64,000 nucleotides of DNA from Catenovulum agarivorans DS-2. Lineage in GTDB: Bacteria; Pseudomonadota; Gammaproteobacteria; Enterobacterales; Alteromonadaceae. The DNA is taken from NCBI RefSeq assembly GCF_000568405.1, contig NZ_ARZY01000016.1, positions 1 to 64,000 of the forward strand, in the 5' to 3' direction. The translations under genes were made by a program, and so were the position numbers. Below, one piece after another: positions 37,365-46,554 of this stretch (position 1 is its first letter; the number at the start of each line of letters is the position of its first letter). The notes under the pieces are model-generated. The model was not told the DNA's origin. It did not search any database and worked only from the letters and a program-made list of their open reading frames with translations.

Positions 37365-37436
37365 CCATTGAGAAATCATCTATCAGTACCCATGTTAGGT
37401 GGATAGACGTTTAACTAAAACAAAAGTGAGTAAATA

Positions 37437-38321
37437 GTGGATTCATTTGGTCAAGCTCCTGCTGGCAATAATGTCGTAGAAATTACAGCAGAGAATTTTC
37501 AGCAAGAAATTTTACAAGGGTCGCAGCAAAAGCTGGTTGTTATTGATTTTTACGCACAACAAAGCCCAGAGAGCATTTCGTTATCGGAAAAGTTGGTTAA
37601 ATTATTTTCTGCTTATCCAGATTCTGTCACCCTTGCTAGAGTGAACTGCGAAGACCAACAAATGCAAGCACTGGCAATGCAGTTTGGTGTGCAGGCGATT
37701 CCAACTGTCATTATTTTTAAAGACGGTCAAGGAGTCAGTGGGTTTGCTGGTGATAAGGAAGTTGCTGAATTAGAGCAATTGTTCGCCGAACATTTACCTA
37801 AACCCGAAGATGGCTTGTTGACTCAAGTAAACGAATTGATTAACCAACAAAACTTCAATGATGCTTTACCACTAGCCAAAGAAGCTAGCACATTGGCTCC
37901 AGAGCGTGGGGATATCAAAAAGGCGCTGATTCATGTTTTATTAGCCGTTGGGCAAAACCAACAAGCTGAAAGCTTATTGGCAGAGATAGGCATGATAGAT
38001 CAGGATGACTATTATCAATCATTGTTGTCGCAGTTAGAATTAAATAAACAAGCAGCGGAAACACCTGAAATACAGGCGCTTAGAGCTAAGTTGCAGCAAG
38101 ATCCTGAAGATCATGTTAGCCGAATTAATTTAGCTGTGCAGTTACACCAAGCACAACAAAACGAGCAGGCATTAGAATTGTTAATGGCGGTGTTGACTCA
38201 AGATTTAAATGCCCAAGATGGTGAAATGAAAAAAACCTTGATGGATATATTAGCAACTATGCCAAAAGGCGATGCTGCTGCGAGTAAAGCGCGCCGAACT
38301 TTGTACAGTCTTTTGTACTAA
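37437..38321 (+). CDS. cnoX: Chaperedoxin CnoX (thioredoxin-like, TPR)
   Basis: 294 residues: a thioredoxin domain (about 10-115) and a TPR-like C-terminal domain ending RRTLYSLLY, as in E. coli CnoX/YbbN, which protects unfolding proteins and hands them to GroEL. The active-site position reads QQSPES, with no cysteine, whereas E. coli has SQHC. C71 in RVNCEDQQM aligns with E. coli C63 and is kept. The start is GTG. Confidence 0.9.
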   Translation: MDSFGQAPAGNNVVEITAENFQQEILQGSQQKLVVIDFYAQQSPESISLSEKLVKLFSAYPDSVTLARVNCEDQQMQALAMQFGVQAIPTVIIFKDGQGVSGFAGDKEVAELEQLFAEHLPKPEDGLLTQVNELINQQNFNDALPLAKEASTLAPERGDIKKALIHVLLAVGQNQQAESLLAEIGMIDQDDYYQSLLSQLELNKQAAETPEIQALRAKLQQDPEDHVSRINLAVQLHQAQQNEQALELLMAVLTQDLNAQDGEMKKTLMDILATMPKGDAAASKARRTLYSLLY

Positions 38322-38351
38322 TTTTAGTTATCTTGAACCCTATTGGTTTGG

Positions 38352-38777
38352 CTAATAGGGTTTAACTACTGCTAAAATCACTGCCGCAAACAAAATCAGT
38401 ACGGGTAACTCATTGACAAATCGGTAAAATTTACCACTGCGGCGATTTAAATCTTGTTGGAAGGTTTTAAGCAATTTAAAACAATAAGCATGGTATCCGT
38501 ACAACAAGACCACCAACAATAGTTTGGTGTGTAACCAGCCACTGACCTTAAACCATTCAGCGCCATATAGCATAATTAGCCATACACCAAATACGCCAGT
38601 TAAAATGGCAAATGGAGTCACAAAATATAACAAGCGCCTTTCCATGACTTTAAGTTGTTGCTGTACCGAAGCATCGGTTGACTCTGCATGGTATACCAGC
38701 AAACGTGGGAAATAAAAAATCCCCGCAAACCAAGCAACCATAAATATGATGTGCAGTGCTTTAACCCATAAAATCAT
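38352..38777 (-). CDS. hemJ: Protoporphyrinogen IX oxidase HemJ
   Basis: 141 residues with four membrane helices. ALHIIFMVAWFAGIFYFPRL at the start and FVNELPVLILFAAVILAVVKP at the end are characteristic of HemJ, which oxidises protoporphyrinogen in haem synthesis. Its ATG overlaps the stop of the upstream ClC gene (TAATG), so translation is coupled. Confidence 0.87.
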   Translation of the reverse strand: MILWVKALHIIFMVAWFAGIFYFPRLLVYHAESTDASVQQQLKVMERRLLYFVTPFAILTGVFGVWLIMLYGAEWFKVSGWLHTKLLLVVLLYGYHAYCFKLLKTFQQDLNRRSGKFYRFVNELPVLILFAAVILAVVKPY

Positions 38778-40483
38778 TATTCTGTAACCTGAAATGAACC
38801 TTTAGTTAAACGCAACCTGAGTTGTTCCCAAGTTACGATACCGACTATATTCTCGAACTCTTCTTCAAATATATACACAGAGCCGCTGCGTTTATGCTGT
38901 AAAATTTCAAACGGCTCAGCCAGCGTGTAGCGCGATTCAACCCCTTGAAGTTCATCGAAATTAAATGGAGAAGCGGGTTGGTGTTCTAGCGAAACATTGT
39001 AGCTCACTTGTTTAAAGACAAAACCACCATCGACCGCTTCACGCAGAATAACAGGTCTTTTTCCGGCACGGTCTAACGCTTTACGTAACACAGTGTCATC
39101 TTTGCGTTTAACTAGAATAAAACTGCGTTCCATAGCTGCTAGTACACCCGTTTTTTGCAATATATCGTAAGTCGGGGCCGTCTGGTAATCGAGCTTTTGC
39201 ATTTCTAATTGCAAAATAAACAAAGAACGGTTTTTAAATATTTGGCTAGAAACCACGTGTGCTGCCACAATAACCAGCATAGCTGGCACCACAATATCTG
39301 GGTTATAGGTTAACTCCAATGCTGTAACCAAGGCGGCTAAAGGCGCGTTTAAGCAAGCAGCCATAAGTGCAGCTAGGCCTAAAACCCCATAGATATCTGA
39401 ATAACCACTAATGTTGCCGATAAAAATCGAAGCCATTAGTGCGAGCAAGGTGCCTAACATCATGCCTAATCCTAATATCGGGCCAATAACCCCACCAGGT
39501 ATACCTAAGCCTATCGCGAAAAATGTCAGCAGTGATTTGCTAATAAATACCGTCATTAACAACTGCGCATTACCTGTTTGCTCTTGCGCAATGGTGATTG
39601 CGCCTAACCCAGTGCCCAATGCCTGCGGGACAATATATCCTATGATTGCAGTGGCAAACCCTGCGAGCAATAGTCGAGGTAACATATTTATCGATTTAAA
39701 CGAGCGGATCACTTCAATCAATTGGCGATTAAAAGCAAATGCAAAACAGCCAACTAAAATCCCCATAAAGACGAGGTAAGGGTAGTGGTTAATATCCAGC
39801 AGTTCGATATTTAAGCCACTTAAGTCATGTTCGTGTCCAAAGGCGTAACGATTAGCGGTTGCTCCGACCATCGAAGCAAGCATCACCGGCACGAATATAT
39901 GCGTTTTATATTCTCGCAATACTACTTCCATCACAAAAATAACGGCAGCAAGTGGCGTGTTAAATGATGCGGCAATTGCAGCGGCCATGCCGCAAGCGGA
40001 TAAAGTTCGAACTGAATTATATGGGAGTTTGAGCCAAGAGCCTAAATAACTAGAGGCGCCAGCACCTAAATGGACGGCAGGGCCTTCACGGCCGACAGAA
40101 AAGCCACTCGACATCGCAATGATGCCGCCAAAAAACTGATTAATGGTATTGCGAATGGGCATCATGCCATAAAAGGCCTTTAGCCGATAAATAACAAAAG
40201 GAATACCTAAGCGAAAGTGTTTAAATTGGGTAAATACCCCGACCAGTGCAATTAGACCTGCACCAATTAAAGGTAATAAAAAACGTTCAGCACCACTGAG
40301 AGATTGAAAGTTATCAGGTTCGTTCAAATATAACAGTTGAACAGACTCTAAGCACCATTGGAAAGCAACGATACAAATAGATGCACTCAAACCCGCTAAT
40401 AAACCCAATACACTCAACTGTATTGAAATTTTAGGGTATGCTAATTGTTCTCTAAGATGTTTTAAGTGTTTTTCGAACGCCAT
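38777..40483 (-). CDS. ClC-family anion channel/transporter
   Basis: 568 residues: about ten to twelve membrane helices and a C-terminal cytosolic region that may be a degenerate CBS pair. The gating glutamate is E133 in GREGP (131-135). The first selectivity motif, GSGIP in E. coli ClcA, reads RLGIP (91-95), so the Ser that contacts the central chloride is Leu. The third motif is GGVIGP. Anion preference is therefore uncertain. It shares a TAATG junction with hemJ. Confidence 0.88.
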   Translation of the reverse strand: MAFEKHLKHLREQLAYPKISIQLSVLGLLAGLSASICIVAFQWCLESVQLLYLNEPDNFQSLSGAERFLLPLIGAGLIALVGVFTQFKHFRLGIPFVIYRLKAFYGMMPIRNTINQFFGGIIAMSSGFSVGREGPAVHLGAGASSYLGSWLKLPYNSVRTLSACGMAAAIAASFNTPLAAVIFVMEVVLREYKTHIFVPVMLASMVGATANRYAFGHEHDLSGLNIELLDINHYPYLVFMGILVGCFAFAFNRQLIEVIRSFKSINMLPRLLLAGFATAIIGYIVPQALGTGLGAITIAQEQTGNAQLLMTVFISKSLLTFFAIGLGIPGGVIGPILGLGMMLGTLLALMASIFIGNISGYSDIYGVLGLAALMAACLNAPLAALVTALELTYNPDIVVPAMLVIVAAHVVSSQIFKNRSLFILQLEMQKLDYQTAPTYDILQKTGVLAAMERSFILVKRKDDTVLRKALDRAGKRPVILREAVDGGFVFKQVSYNVSLEHQPASPFNFDELQGVESRYTLAEPFEILQHKRSGSVYIFEEEFENIVGIVTWEQLRLRLTKGSFQVTE

Positions 40484-40575
40484 TTGTGTTAGAAAAGTGC
40501 GCTAAGTTAGTTGCGTTTCCATGCCGTACTTTGAGTGTAACACAGACTTCATAATATGTAGACGAGTTTAACCTT

Positions 40576-41304
40576 TTGAAAAAACAAGTTGTAAAAAATT
40601 TCGGGATTATTTGGGCCGTTAATAAAAAGTTTTTCGCGAGCCTGCTAGGTTTGTCTTTATTGATAAGCGCCATGCTAATCGGCGTTTTGGTGGCCTATAA
40701 GCTATTGCAGACGGATATCAAACAAGTAGAGGCATTAAATCAAACCATTGATGAGAAAAATCAGGCGCTGTTTCAAACTGAGCAAAAGCTGAATTTTATT
40801 AGGGTTGAGCTTGAAGTAAATAATATGAGTTTGCAGAAACTGCAAACTGAGCTAAAACAAGTTCAGCAAGAAAACACTAAGCTAAAAGAAACACTGACTT
40901 TTTACCAAAGTGTTATGGCACCAGAGCTGACGGCTGATGGTGTTATGGTTGATGAGCTGCTGATTGAACCAACGCTGATAGACAATCAATTTAGATATAA
41001 AGTTATTTTAGTGCAAACCAGCAAACAAAAGCGCTTTGCCAAAGGGTATATTTCACTAACCTTGTTTGGCATTCAAAATGGCAAAAATTTTTCAATAGAT
41101 ATGAAAAAGTTAGCAATAGCAGATAGTGATACCTCTTTTAGTTTTCGATATTTTCAAATATTGGAAGGTGAGTTTGTCTTGCCTGAGCGTTTTACCCCTG
41201 AGCGAGTCAATCTTGCGGTGGTATTGCCACAGCGCAGGGGGCAAAGTTATAGCCGCACTGAACTGGACTATACTTGGTCTCCACAAGTGGTTCATCGCGA
41301 ATAA
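40576..41304 (+). CDS. DUF6776-like membrane-anchored coiled-coil protein
   Basis: 242 residues: a cytosolic N-terminus, one membrane helix (about 22-42), a long coiled coil (about 45-110) and a beta-rich end (TLFGIQNG, SFSFRYFQILEGEFVLP). It resembles the DUF6776 proteins often found beside erpA in gammaproteobacteria. Function unknown. The start codon is TTG with no clear ribosome-binding site, so it is uncertain. Confidence 0.65.
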   Translation: MKKQVVKNFGIIWAVNKKFFASLLGLSLLISAMLIGVLVAYKLLQTDIKQVEALNQTIDEKNQALFQTEQKLNFIRVELEVNNMSLQKLQTELKQVQQENTKLKETLTFYQSVMAPELTADGVMVDELLIEPTLIDNQFRYKVILVQTSKQKRFAKGYISLTLFGIQNGKNFSIDMKKLAIADSDTSFSFRYFQILEGEFVLPERFTPERVNLAVVLPQRRGQSYSRTELDYTWSPQVVHRE

Positions 41305-41368
41305 TAGTTGAATGGTTTAGTCAGGTATTAGATAATAGTGGCATTGCAATATAATGAGGTTGTGTTAA

Positions 41369-41704
41369 ATGGATCAGATTCCACTTAATTTCACAGAAAC
41401 AGCAGCAAAACAAGTTAAGCTGTTGATTGAAGAAGAAGAAAACCCAAACTTAAAGTTTAGGGTATACATTACAGGTGGCGGCTGTTCTGGTTTTCAATAC
41501 GGTTTCACCTTCGACGAAAAGGTCAATGAAGGTGACATGGTTATTGAAAAAGAAGGTGTTAACCTAGTGGTTGACCCAATGAGCCTACAATATTTGATGG
41601 GTGGTGAAGTCGACTACACTTCTGGTTTAGAAGGTTCACGTTTCTTTGTTAAAAACCCAAATGCCACCACAACGTGTGGATGTGGCGCTAGCTTTTCTGT
41701 ATAA
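41369..41704 (+). CDS. erpA: Iron-sulfur cluster insertion protein ErpA
   Basis: A-type carrier of 111 residues. The three cluster-binding cysteines are C39 ([10 protein letters not shown]) and C103 and C105 ([11 protein letters not shown]). It delivers Fe-S clusters to enzymes such as IspG. A TATAAT sits at 41350-41355, just upstream of the start, but it is too close to the ATG for a normal leader unless the message is nearly leaderless. Confidence 0.95.
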   Translation: MDQIPLNFTETAAKQVKLLIEEEENPNLKFRVYITGGGCSGFQYGFTFDEKVNEGDMVIEKEGVNLVVDPMSLQYLMGGEVDYTSGLEGSRFFVKNPNATTTCGCGASFSV

Positions 41705-41714
41705 AATTTTTCGA

Positions 41715-41742
41715 TTAGGTTAGTGACTTTTCACTAACCTAA
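41715..41742. terminator. Bidirectional hairpin between erpA and the thioredoxin-like gene
   Basis: A perfect 12-bp stem (TTAGGTTAGTGA / TCACTAACCTAA) with a CTTT loop, between two convergent genes. It overlaps the stop codon of the minus-strand gene. T-runs are modest on both sides. Confidence 0.65.
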
Positions 41743-42296
41743 CTCTGTTCTTGCTTGTCTAATTCCATCGCTTCAATCAATTTTTGTTTAATACTTTGTT
41801 TTTCTGATTGTTTAAAACCGACAATACGGTATATCACTTGTCTGTGTTTATTCAGTAGTAACAAAGTGGGTAGGCCACTGACACCATAGTGGCGTGACAG
41901 TGCAGCTTGTTGATCAAACCACACTGGCAGTTTTTGTAAATTGTGCTCGGTTAGAAATTTATCAGCATTGGCTTTATTTGCATCTTGATTAACCGCAACC
42001 CAAGTAAACTGCTGTTGCTCAAAAGTATTGAATAGCTGTTGATAGTAAGGCAAAGATTCAATACAAGGGCCACACCAGCTCGCCCAAAAGTCTAACACCA
42101 AATAATTTTGTGTGACTTCAGCTAAACTATTTTGCGCATTATTGCTGGTAAATTTTTGCTGATAAATAGCCTGAGTGGTAATTGAAGTTTGGCTGTGGTC
42201 TATTTTATGAAATAGCAGCCAAGCCGATGTAACCCCAGTTGCTAGGGCAACCATTAATATCCCGATTGAGAAAAATTTACTTTTTAGAATGCGCAT
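41739..42296 (-). CDS. TlpA/DsbE-like membrane-anchored thioredoxin
   Basis: 185 residues: an N-terminal membrane anchor or uncleaved signal (about 8-28) and a periplasmic thioredoxin domain with active site WASWCGPC (C75 and C78) and the cis-Pro loop GVSGLPTL. It is likely a periplasmic thiol-disulfide reductase. No cytochrome c maturation genes are nearby, so the substrate is unknown. Confidence 0.82.
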   Translation of the reverse strand: MRILKSKFFSIGILMVALATGVTSAWLLFHKIDHSQTSITTQAIYQQKFTSNNAQNSLAEVTQNYLVLDFWASWCGPCIESLPYYQQLFNTFEQQQFTWVAVNQDANKANADKFLTEHNLQKLPVWFDQQAALSRHYGVSGLPTLLLLNKHRQVIYRIVGFKQSEKQSIKQKLIEAMELDKQEQS

Positions 42297-42466
42297 ATAC
42301 AGTTTGTTTTTATGAGTATGCTTTTATGGTAGTTGTATATGATGCACATGCCAAGTGTTGTTAAAGTCACATCCTCCAAGTTGAAGCCATGCCTTTCGCT
42401 GGAAAATTATGTTTGCAGTGGGCGAACTTGCGCAGTGTATTTCGTGCCGCGAGGTGTTTAAATTTA
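42297..42466. other. Intergenic region, nothing recognised
   Basis: 170 bases between the thioredoxin-like gene and epmA. No repeat, hairpin with T-run or conserved motif was seen. Confidence 0.5.
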
Positions 42467-43456
42467 TCAACACCGAGTCAATGGAAAGGCGATAACTTCT
42501 TCTATGCCGGTGGCGCCTAAAGCCAACATAATTAATCTATCCACCCCTAATGCGACACCAGAGCATTGGGGTAAACCAGCATTTAAAGCCGCAATTAAAC
42601 GCATATCGATCGACTTGGCACATTTTCCATATTGCATTCGCAACTGATTGTCTTGCTCAAAACGTTCTAGCTGCTCGTTTGCATTGGTGAGCTCGTCAAA
42701 ACCATTTGCTAATTCGATGCCTCGGTAATATAACTCGAAACGCTCAGCCACTCTTTGATCTTGTTGATTGAGCCTAGCTAAACTCGCTTGTTCTGCAGGA
42801 AAGTGATAAACAAAACACGGAGCATCTTGGGCCATTTTAGGTTCAATGAACTCTGCAAACATAATTTGCAGTAAACTGGTTTTGTCGTCTGCTATCTCAA
42901 CAATATCGGTTCGTTGCAACTGTTGAAGCTTATCGGTTAGCTGCTTAACATTGCAGGCAAGTGGGTCTAGCTGCAAGTATTCTATAAACAATTGTTGATA
43001 GGTATAAGCCTTACAGTGTGGGACATTTAACACCAGCTTGACTAATTCGGCCACTTCATTCATTAAATCTACGCGACTAAAGCCAACGCGATACCACTCC
43101 AGCATAGTGAACTCTGGATTGTGCTGGCGACCAAACTCATCATCGCGAAAGGCTTTTGCCAGCTGAAATATACAGCCAGAGCCAGCAGCTAACAGGCGTT
43201 TCATTGCAAACTCTGGTGAAGTCTGCAAATACAAATCTACTCCTTGCGCAAAGCCAGCGCCGCCATAGTGCGTGGTTAAATTATCTAGGTGTAAGTCTGT
43301 GACACCATGTTGCGATAAACTCGGTGTTTCAACTTCAAGCACATTGCGGTTGGCGAAAAACTGCCGAATCTGACTGATTATTCGCGCGCGTTGTTTGAGC
43401 GTTGCAATATTTGCTGAGGGCTGCCAGTGAGTTGCTGAGTTTGTTCGGGTCGTCAT
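42467..43456 (-). CDS. epmA: EF-P--(R)-beta-lysine ligase EpmA
   Basis: Class II lysyl-tRNA-synthetase paralogue without the anticodon domain; attaches beta-lysine to EF-P. 329 residues with VLEVETPSLSQHGVTDLHLD, the motif 2 FRDDEFGRQHNPEFTMLEWY and the motif 3 GVALGVDRLIMLALG. It follows efp by 75 bases on the same strand. Confidence 0.94.
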   Translation of the reverse strand: MTTRTNSATHWQPSANIATLKQRARIISQIRQFFANRNVLEVETPSLSQHGVTDLHLDNLTTHYGGAGFAQGVDLYLQTSPEFAMKRLLAAGSGCIFQLAKAFRDDEFGRQHNPEFTMLEWYRVGFSRVDLMNEVAELVKLVLNVPHCKAYTYQQLFIEYLQLDPLACNVKQLTDKLQQLQRTDIVEIADDKTSLLQIMFAEFIEPKMAQDAPCFVYHFPAEQASLARLNQQDQRVAERFELYYRGIELANGFDELTNANEQLERFEQDNQLRMQYGKCAKSIDMRLIAALNAGLPQCSGVALGVDRLIMLALGATGIEEVIAFPLTRC

Positions 43457-43531
43457 ATAGAGCTGAGTTTAGACTGTCGGAGAGGGAAACAACATGGCTC
43501 AAATCGAAAAATTTGAACCATGAGTAGGTGA

Positions 43532-44098
43532 TTATTTTACACGAGATACATATTCGCCAGAGCGAGTATCTACTTTAATGACTTCACCAATTTGAATAAA
43601 TAAAGGTACGCGAACGACAGCGCCTGTGCTTAAAGTGGCAGGTTTACCGCCCGTGCCAGCAGTATCACCTTTAAGACCTGGGTCTGTGTCCGTTACTTCC
43701 AACTCTACAAAATTAGGTGGTGTTACCGCAATTGGATTCCCATCCCATAAAGTTAGGGTACATTCATCTTGTTCGACTAACCATTTTTCGTTATCACCAA
43801 TTGCTTTGGCATCAGCCGCAATTTGTTCAAACGTTTCATTATTCATAAAGTGCCAGAACTCGCCATCGTTGTATAGATAAGCTAAATCTGTATCCATAAT
43901 TTCTGCTTTTTCAACAGATTCACCTGATTTAAAAGTTTTCTCTAAAACTTTACCTGAGATCAATTTACGGATTTTTACTCGGTTAAAAGCTTGGCCTTTA
44001 CCTGGTTTTACAAATTCGTTTTCGATGATAGCGCATGGTTCGCCATCTAACATTATTTTTAAGCCACCGCGAAATTCATTGGTGCTGACAGTTGCCAT
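43532..44098 (-). CDS. efp: Elongation factor P
   Basis: 188 residues, the same length as E. coli EF-P, ending [14 protein letters not shown]. It relieves ribosome stalling at proline runs. The modified lysine is K34 in [10 protein letters not shown], consistent with EpmA/EpmB-type beta-lysylation; both modification genes flank it. Confidence 0.97.
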   Translation of the reverse strand: MATVSTNEFRGGLKIMLDGEPCAIIENEFVKPGKGQAFNRVKIRKLISGKVLEKTFKSGESVEKAEIMDTDLAYLYNDGEFWHFMNNETFEQIAADAKAIGDNEKWLVEQDECTLTLWDGNPIAVTPPNFVELEVTDTDPGLKGDTAGTGGKPATLSTGAVVRVPLFIQIGEVIKVDTRSGEYVSRVK

Positions 44099-44192
44099 GA
44101 TAACCCCTTAATTTCCATCCCCAATTGCTAGGGGAACTATAATCTAATTCGATAAATCCGCGGAATTTTACCCGATTTTTAACTTTGGCGCA

Positions 44193-44519
44193 TTATACTT
44201 TTTGCTGAGTGATTAACGCGGATAATTCGCTTTTAATAATATAGAGGTCAAGTGGTTTAGTAACTTGTTGAATTATGCTGCAGATAAGCAAAGATAAAGT
44301 AAGGCCTTGATAGCCAGAAAATATTTGTAACTGGCAGGCGCTAGCTGCAATAAATAAGAACAGTGTGGCACAGAGAATAAACATCACACCAACTAATGCA
44401 CGTAGTATGCGCGTATTGTATTTAGCTCTGGCGATTAGACTGCAGCAAAAAGCCTTGGAATGCTCTGCAAAGTGAGGGTAGCGGTAAATTAACCAGCTTA
44501 ATAAATTATAGTTGTCCAT
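44193..44519 (-). CDS. Small membrane protein of unknown function
   Basis: 108 residues with two hydrophobic segments (VGVMFILCATLFLFIAASA and a following LTLSLLICSII), and a soluble N-terminus with two aromatic clusters. The family was not recognised. It is 94 bases upstream of efp on the same strand, but a separate efp promoter is likely in that gap. Confidence 0.5.
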   Translation of the reverse strand: MDNYNLLSWLIYRYPHFAEHSKAFCCSLIARAKYNTRILRALVGVMFILCATLFLFIAASACQLQIFSGYQGLTLSLLICSIIQQVTKPLDLYIIKSELSALITQQKV

Positions 44520-44749
44520 AAATGCGCGATTCTCCGTGATATCAGGTAGTGGTTTATATTATTTTCCACCTAAATTTTTAGGTTGGTTCTGACTACAACT
44601 GTTGTGAATGCATAATGTGCGCGTGTTCACATTTTGCTTAACTTAGTCGTTGGGTGAAAAATAGTCAAGTTTTAGTTTGGCGAATATCTTTGGTGTTGGT
44701 CGACAATCCGTTAAAATAGCGGCTATGTCCTATAAATGAGTTTAATTCA

Positions 44750-45739
44750 TTGCAGTTTGAATCATGTTGGCGCAAAGAACTGGCGCAAACTATTACAGAA
44801 CCTGAGCAGTTATTGGCGCAACTACAAATTGATAAACAGCGCTTTATTCAAGGTTTCAGCGCGCGCAAACTTTTTCCATTACGAGCACCGCGCCCTTTTG
44901 TGGCTAAAATGGCCAAAGGCGACATTTACGACCCATTATTTTTACAAGTGATGACTCAGCAGCAAGAATTCGACGAAGTCGCAGGGTTTACTCGCGATCC
45001 ACTCGAAGAACAGCAAGCTGCGTTGCCAGGGTTATTACATAAATATAAGAGCCGTGTACTCATTTTATTGCGCGGTGGCTGTGCCGTAAATTGCCGCTAC
45101 TGTTTTCGACGCCACTTTCCCTATCAAGATAATGCATTAAATCAAGCTAAAATCGAACAAATACTTAACTACATTCAAAGTCACCCTGAAATTAATGAGG
45201 TTGTGTTAAGTGGCGGTGATCCGTTAATGGCACAAGACCATCATATTGCCTCGTTGCTCACACAACTTGAACAAATCGACCATCTAACTAGGTTACGCAT
45301 ACATACACGGTTGCCGGTTGTTATTCCTCAGAGGTTAACGCCTGAGCTTGCAGACATGCTAAAAAGCAGTCGTTTAAAAGTGATTATGGTTTTGCATATA
45401 AACCATGCCAACGAAGTAGATTCATTTTTGGCGAATCATTTAGCTAAATTTAAACAGCCAAATATAACGTTGTTGAACCAAGCTGTGTTACTTAAGGGTG
45501 TGAATGACAATGTTGAGGCTTTAGTACAGTTGAGTGAGCGTTTATTTGCAGTTGGCATTTTGCCTTATTATATTCACCTGTTTGATAAAGTTGCTGGGGC
45601 TGCACATTTTTATTTGAGTGATGAGCAAGTGAGACCTTTGCAACAGGGGTTGTTGGCTGAATTACCGGGTTTTTTAGTGCCTAAGTGGGTTAGAGAGGAG
45701 GCGGGGCTTATGAGTAAAAGCCCCGTAGTACTTATTTAA
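44750..45739 (+). CDS. epmB: EF-P beta-lysylation protein EpmB (lysine 2,3-aminomutase)
   Basis: PLP-dependent radical SAM enzyme that makes (R)-beta-lysine for EpmA. The cluster motif is CAVNCRYC in RGGCAVNCRYCFRRHFPY. The VVLSGGDPLMAQDH and IHTRLPVVIPQR segments match E. coli EpmB. 329 residues from a TTG; no better in-frame start was found, and the nearest ATG is out of frame. Divergent from efp. Confidence 0.93.
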   Translation: MQFESCWRKELAQTITEPEQLLAQLQIDKQRFIQGFSARKLFPLRAPRPFVAKMAKGDIYDPLFLQVMTQQQEFDEVAGFTRDPLEEQQAALPGLLHKYKSRVLILLRGGCAVNCRYCFRRHFPYQDNALNQAKIEQILNYIQSHPEINEVVLSGGDPLMAQDHHIASLLTQLEQIDHLTRLRIHTRLPVVIPQRLTPELADMLKSSRLKVIMVLHINHANEVDSFLANHLAKFKQPNITLLNQAVLLKGVNDNVEALVQLSERLFAVGILPYYIHLFDKVAGAAHFYLSDEQVRPLQQGLLAELPGFLVPKWVREEAGLMSKSPVVLI

Positions 45740-45740
45740 A

Positions 45741-45756
45741 CCCAAACAAGTTTGGG
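45741..45756. terminator. Hairpin between epmB and yjfB
   Basis: CCCAAA-CAAG-TTTGGG, 6-bp stem, between convergent genes. On the minus strand it is followed by TTTAAAT. A weak terminator candidate. Confidence 0.4.
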
Positions 45757-45823
45757 GTAAAACGAGGGGTTGCCAGACCTTCAAAATAGAATTTCTATCC
45801 CTTGGGCCTGACTCAGCACCAAG

Positions 45824-46024
45824 TTAAACCTTGATGTTGATGTTTTGACCAATCGCCGGATCTGCTGAGCGAGGAGGGGAAACTTCTGCAGATTGAAGCA
45901 AGTCCATTGCTGCTTTGCCTTCCGCTTCTTGCTGCGACTTTGCTAATTTAGCGCCGCGCAATTCAGCGTCACCTGCCTGTTGGGCAACCGAAGATTGATT
46001 AACGCCCGTTGAACTTACGTCCAT
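45824..46024 (-). CDS. YjfB-like putative motility protein
   Basis: 66 residues from the ATG at 46024, which has an excellent GGAGG 7 bases upstream. The pattern matches the YjfB_motility family: short, beginning MDVSSTGVNQSSVAQQAG and ending in a hydrophobic NINIKV. Family members are linked to motility, but their role is unclear. A FliA-type promoter upstream (46087-46113) supports membership of the flagellar regulon. Confidence 0.72.
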   Translation of the reverse strand: MDVSSTGVNQSSVAQQAGDAELRGAKLAKSQQEAEGKAAMDLLQSAEVSPPRSADPAIGQNINIKV

Positions 46025-46086
46025 ACGTACCTCCAAAAACATCGTTGGTTAAGGTTTAATTGAGAGCAGTATTACCCTCACGATCG

Positions 46087-46113
46087 CTATCGGCAGCAAA
46101 TTCAATTTCTTTA
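46087..46113 (-). promoter_or_regulatory. FliA (sigma-28) type promoter of the yjfB-like gene
   Basis: On the minus strand, TAAA, 15 bases, then GCCGATAG. The consensus is TAAA-N15-GCCGATAA, so only the last base differs. It would start transcription about 55 bases before the YjfB start codon. Seen directly in sequence; the factor is inferred. Confidence 0.75.
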
Positions 46114-46276
46114 GCAAAAAATTGAATATTTTTTCGGCACGGTTGTTTCGCGCTGCTAGCTATGTGCAATATAGGGAAATTACTAGACCATAACTTTCAC
46201 AAAAACGCTGTTCAGTATTACATTGAGTCTTGAGTAGACTATTCATCCTTGAAGGACAGGCCCTGTCGCCTTATAT

Positions 46277-46554
46277 GGACCCACTCCGTTTGCAAGTAAT
46301 TTGATTGATTAAAACTAGAATCGTTGCACCCATATATTCGGCTTTTAAATGAGAGTGTTTTTATACTCTCTAGCCCTGATGGATGTATGCGCTCACTTTC
46401 CTAAACATCCCTACGGCTTATGATAGCCCAAGACGACAAAAGGTTTTAAGCGAGCCGGTCTGACCTGTTTTTCATCAAATCAAATTGCTTAGCAATCGTT
46501 TGGAATCTTTGTTGTATTACGGTTAAAGGTTAAGAAATTAAGGGGCTAAAGCTA
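46277..46554 (-). ncRNA. Candidate bridge/seeker RNA region of the IS
   Basis: The non-coding stretch after the transposase gene, where IS1111-group elements encode their guide RNA. On the minus strand it has a stem-internal-loop-stem (AGCC, GGATGT, 18-base apical loop, ACATCC, GGGCT; 46372-46418) followed by a GAGAGT/ACTCTC hairpin (46351-46370). This layout resembles known guide RNAs of the family. RNA ends and guide segments are not determined. Confidence 0.45.

Noticed and set aside
41340-41368. IscR-type site upstream of erpA
   Set aside because: Only one half-site-like stretch (TAGTGG) is present; the other half does not match.
44736-44951. ATG-started 71-codon frame overlapping the start of epmB
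   Set aside because: Out of frame with EpmB; it only looks attractive because EpmB starts with TTG.
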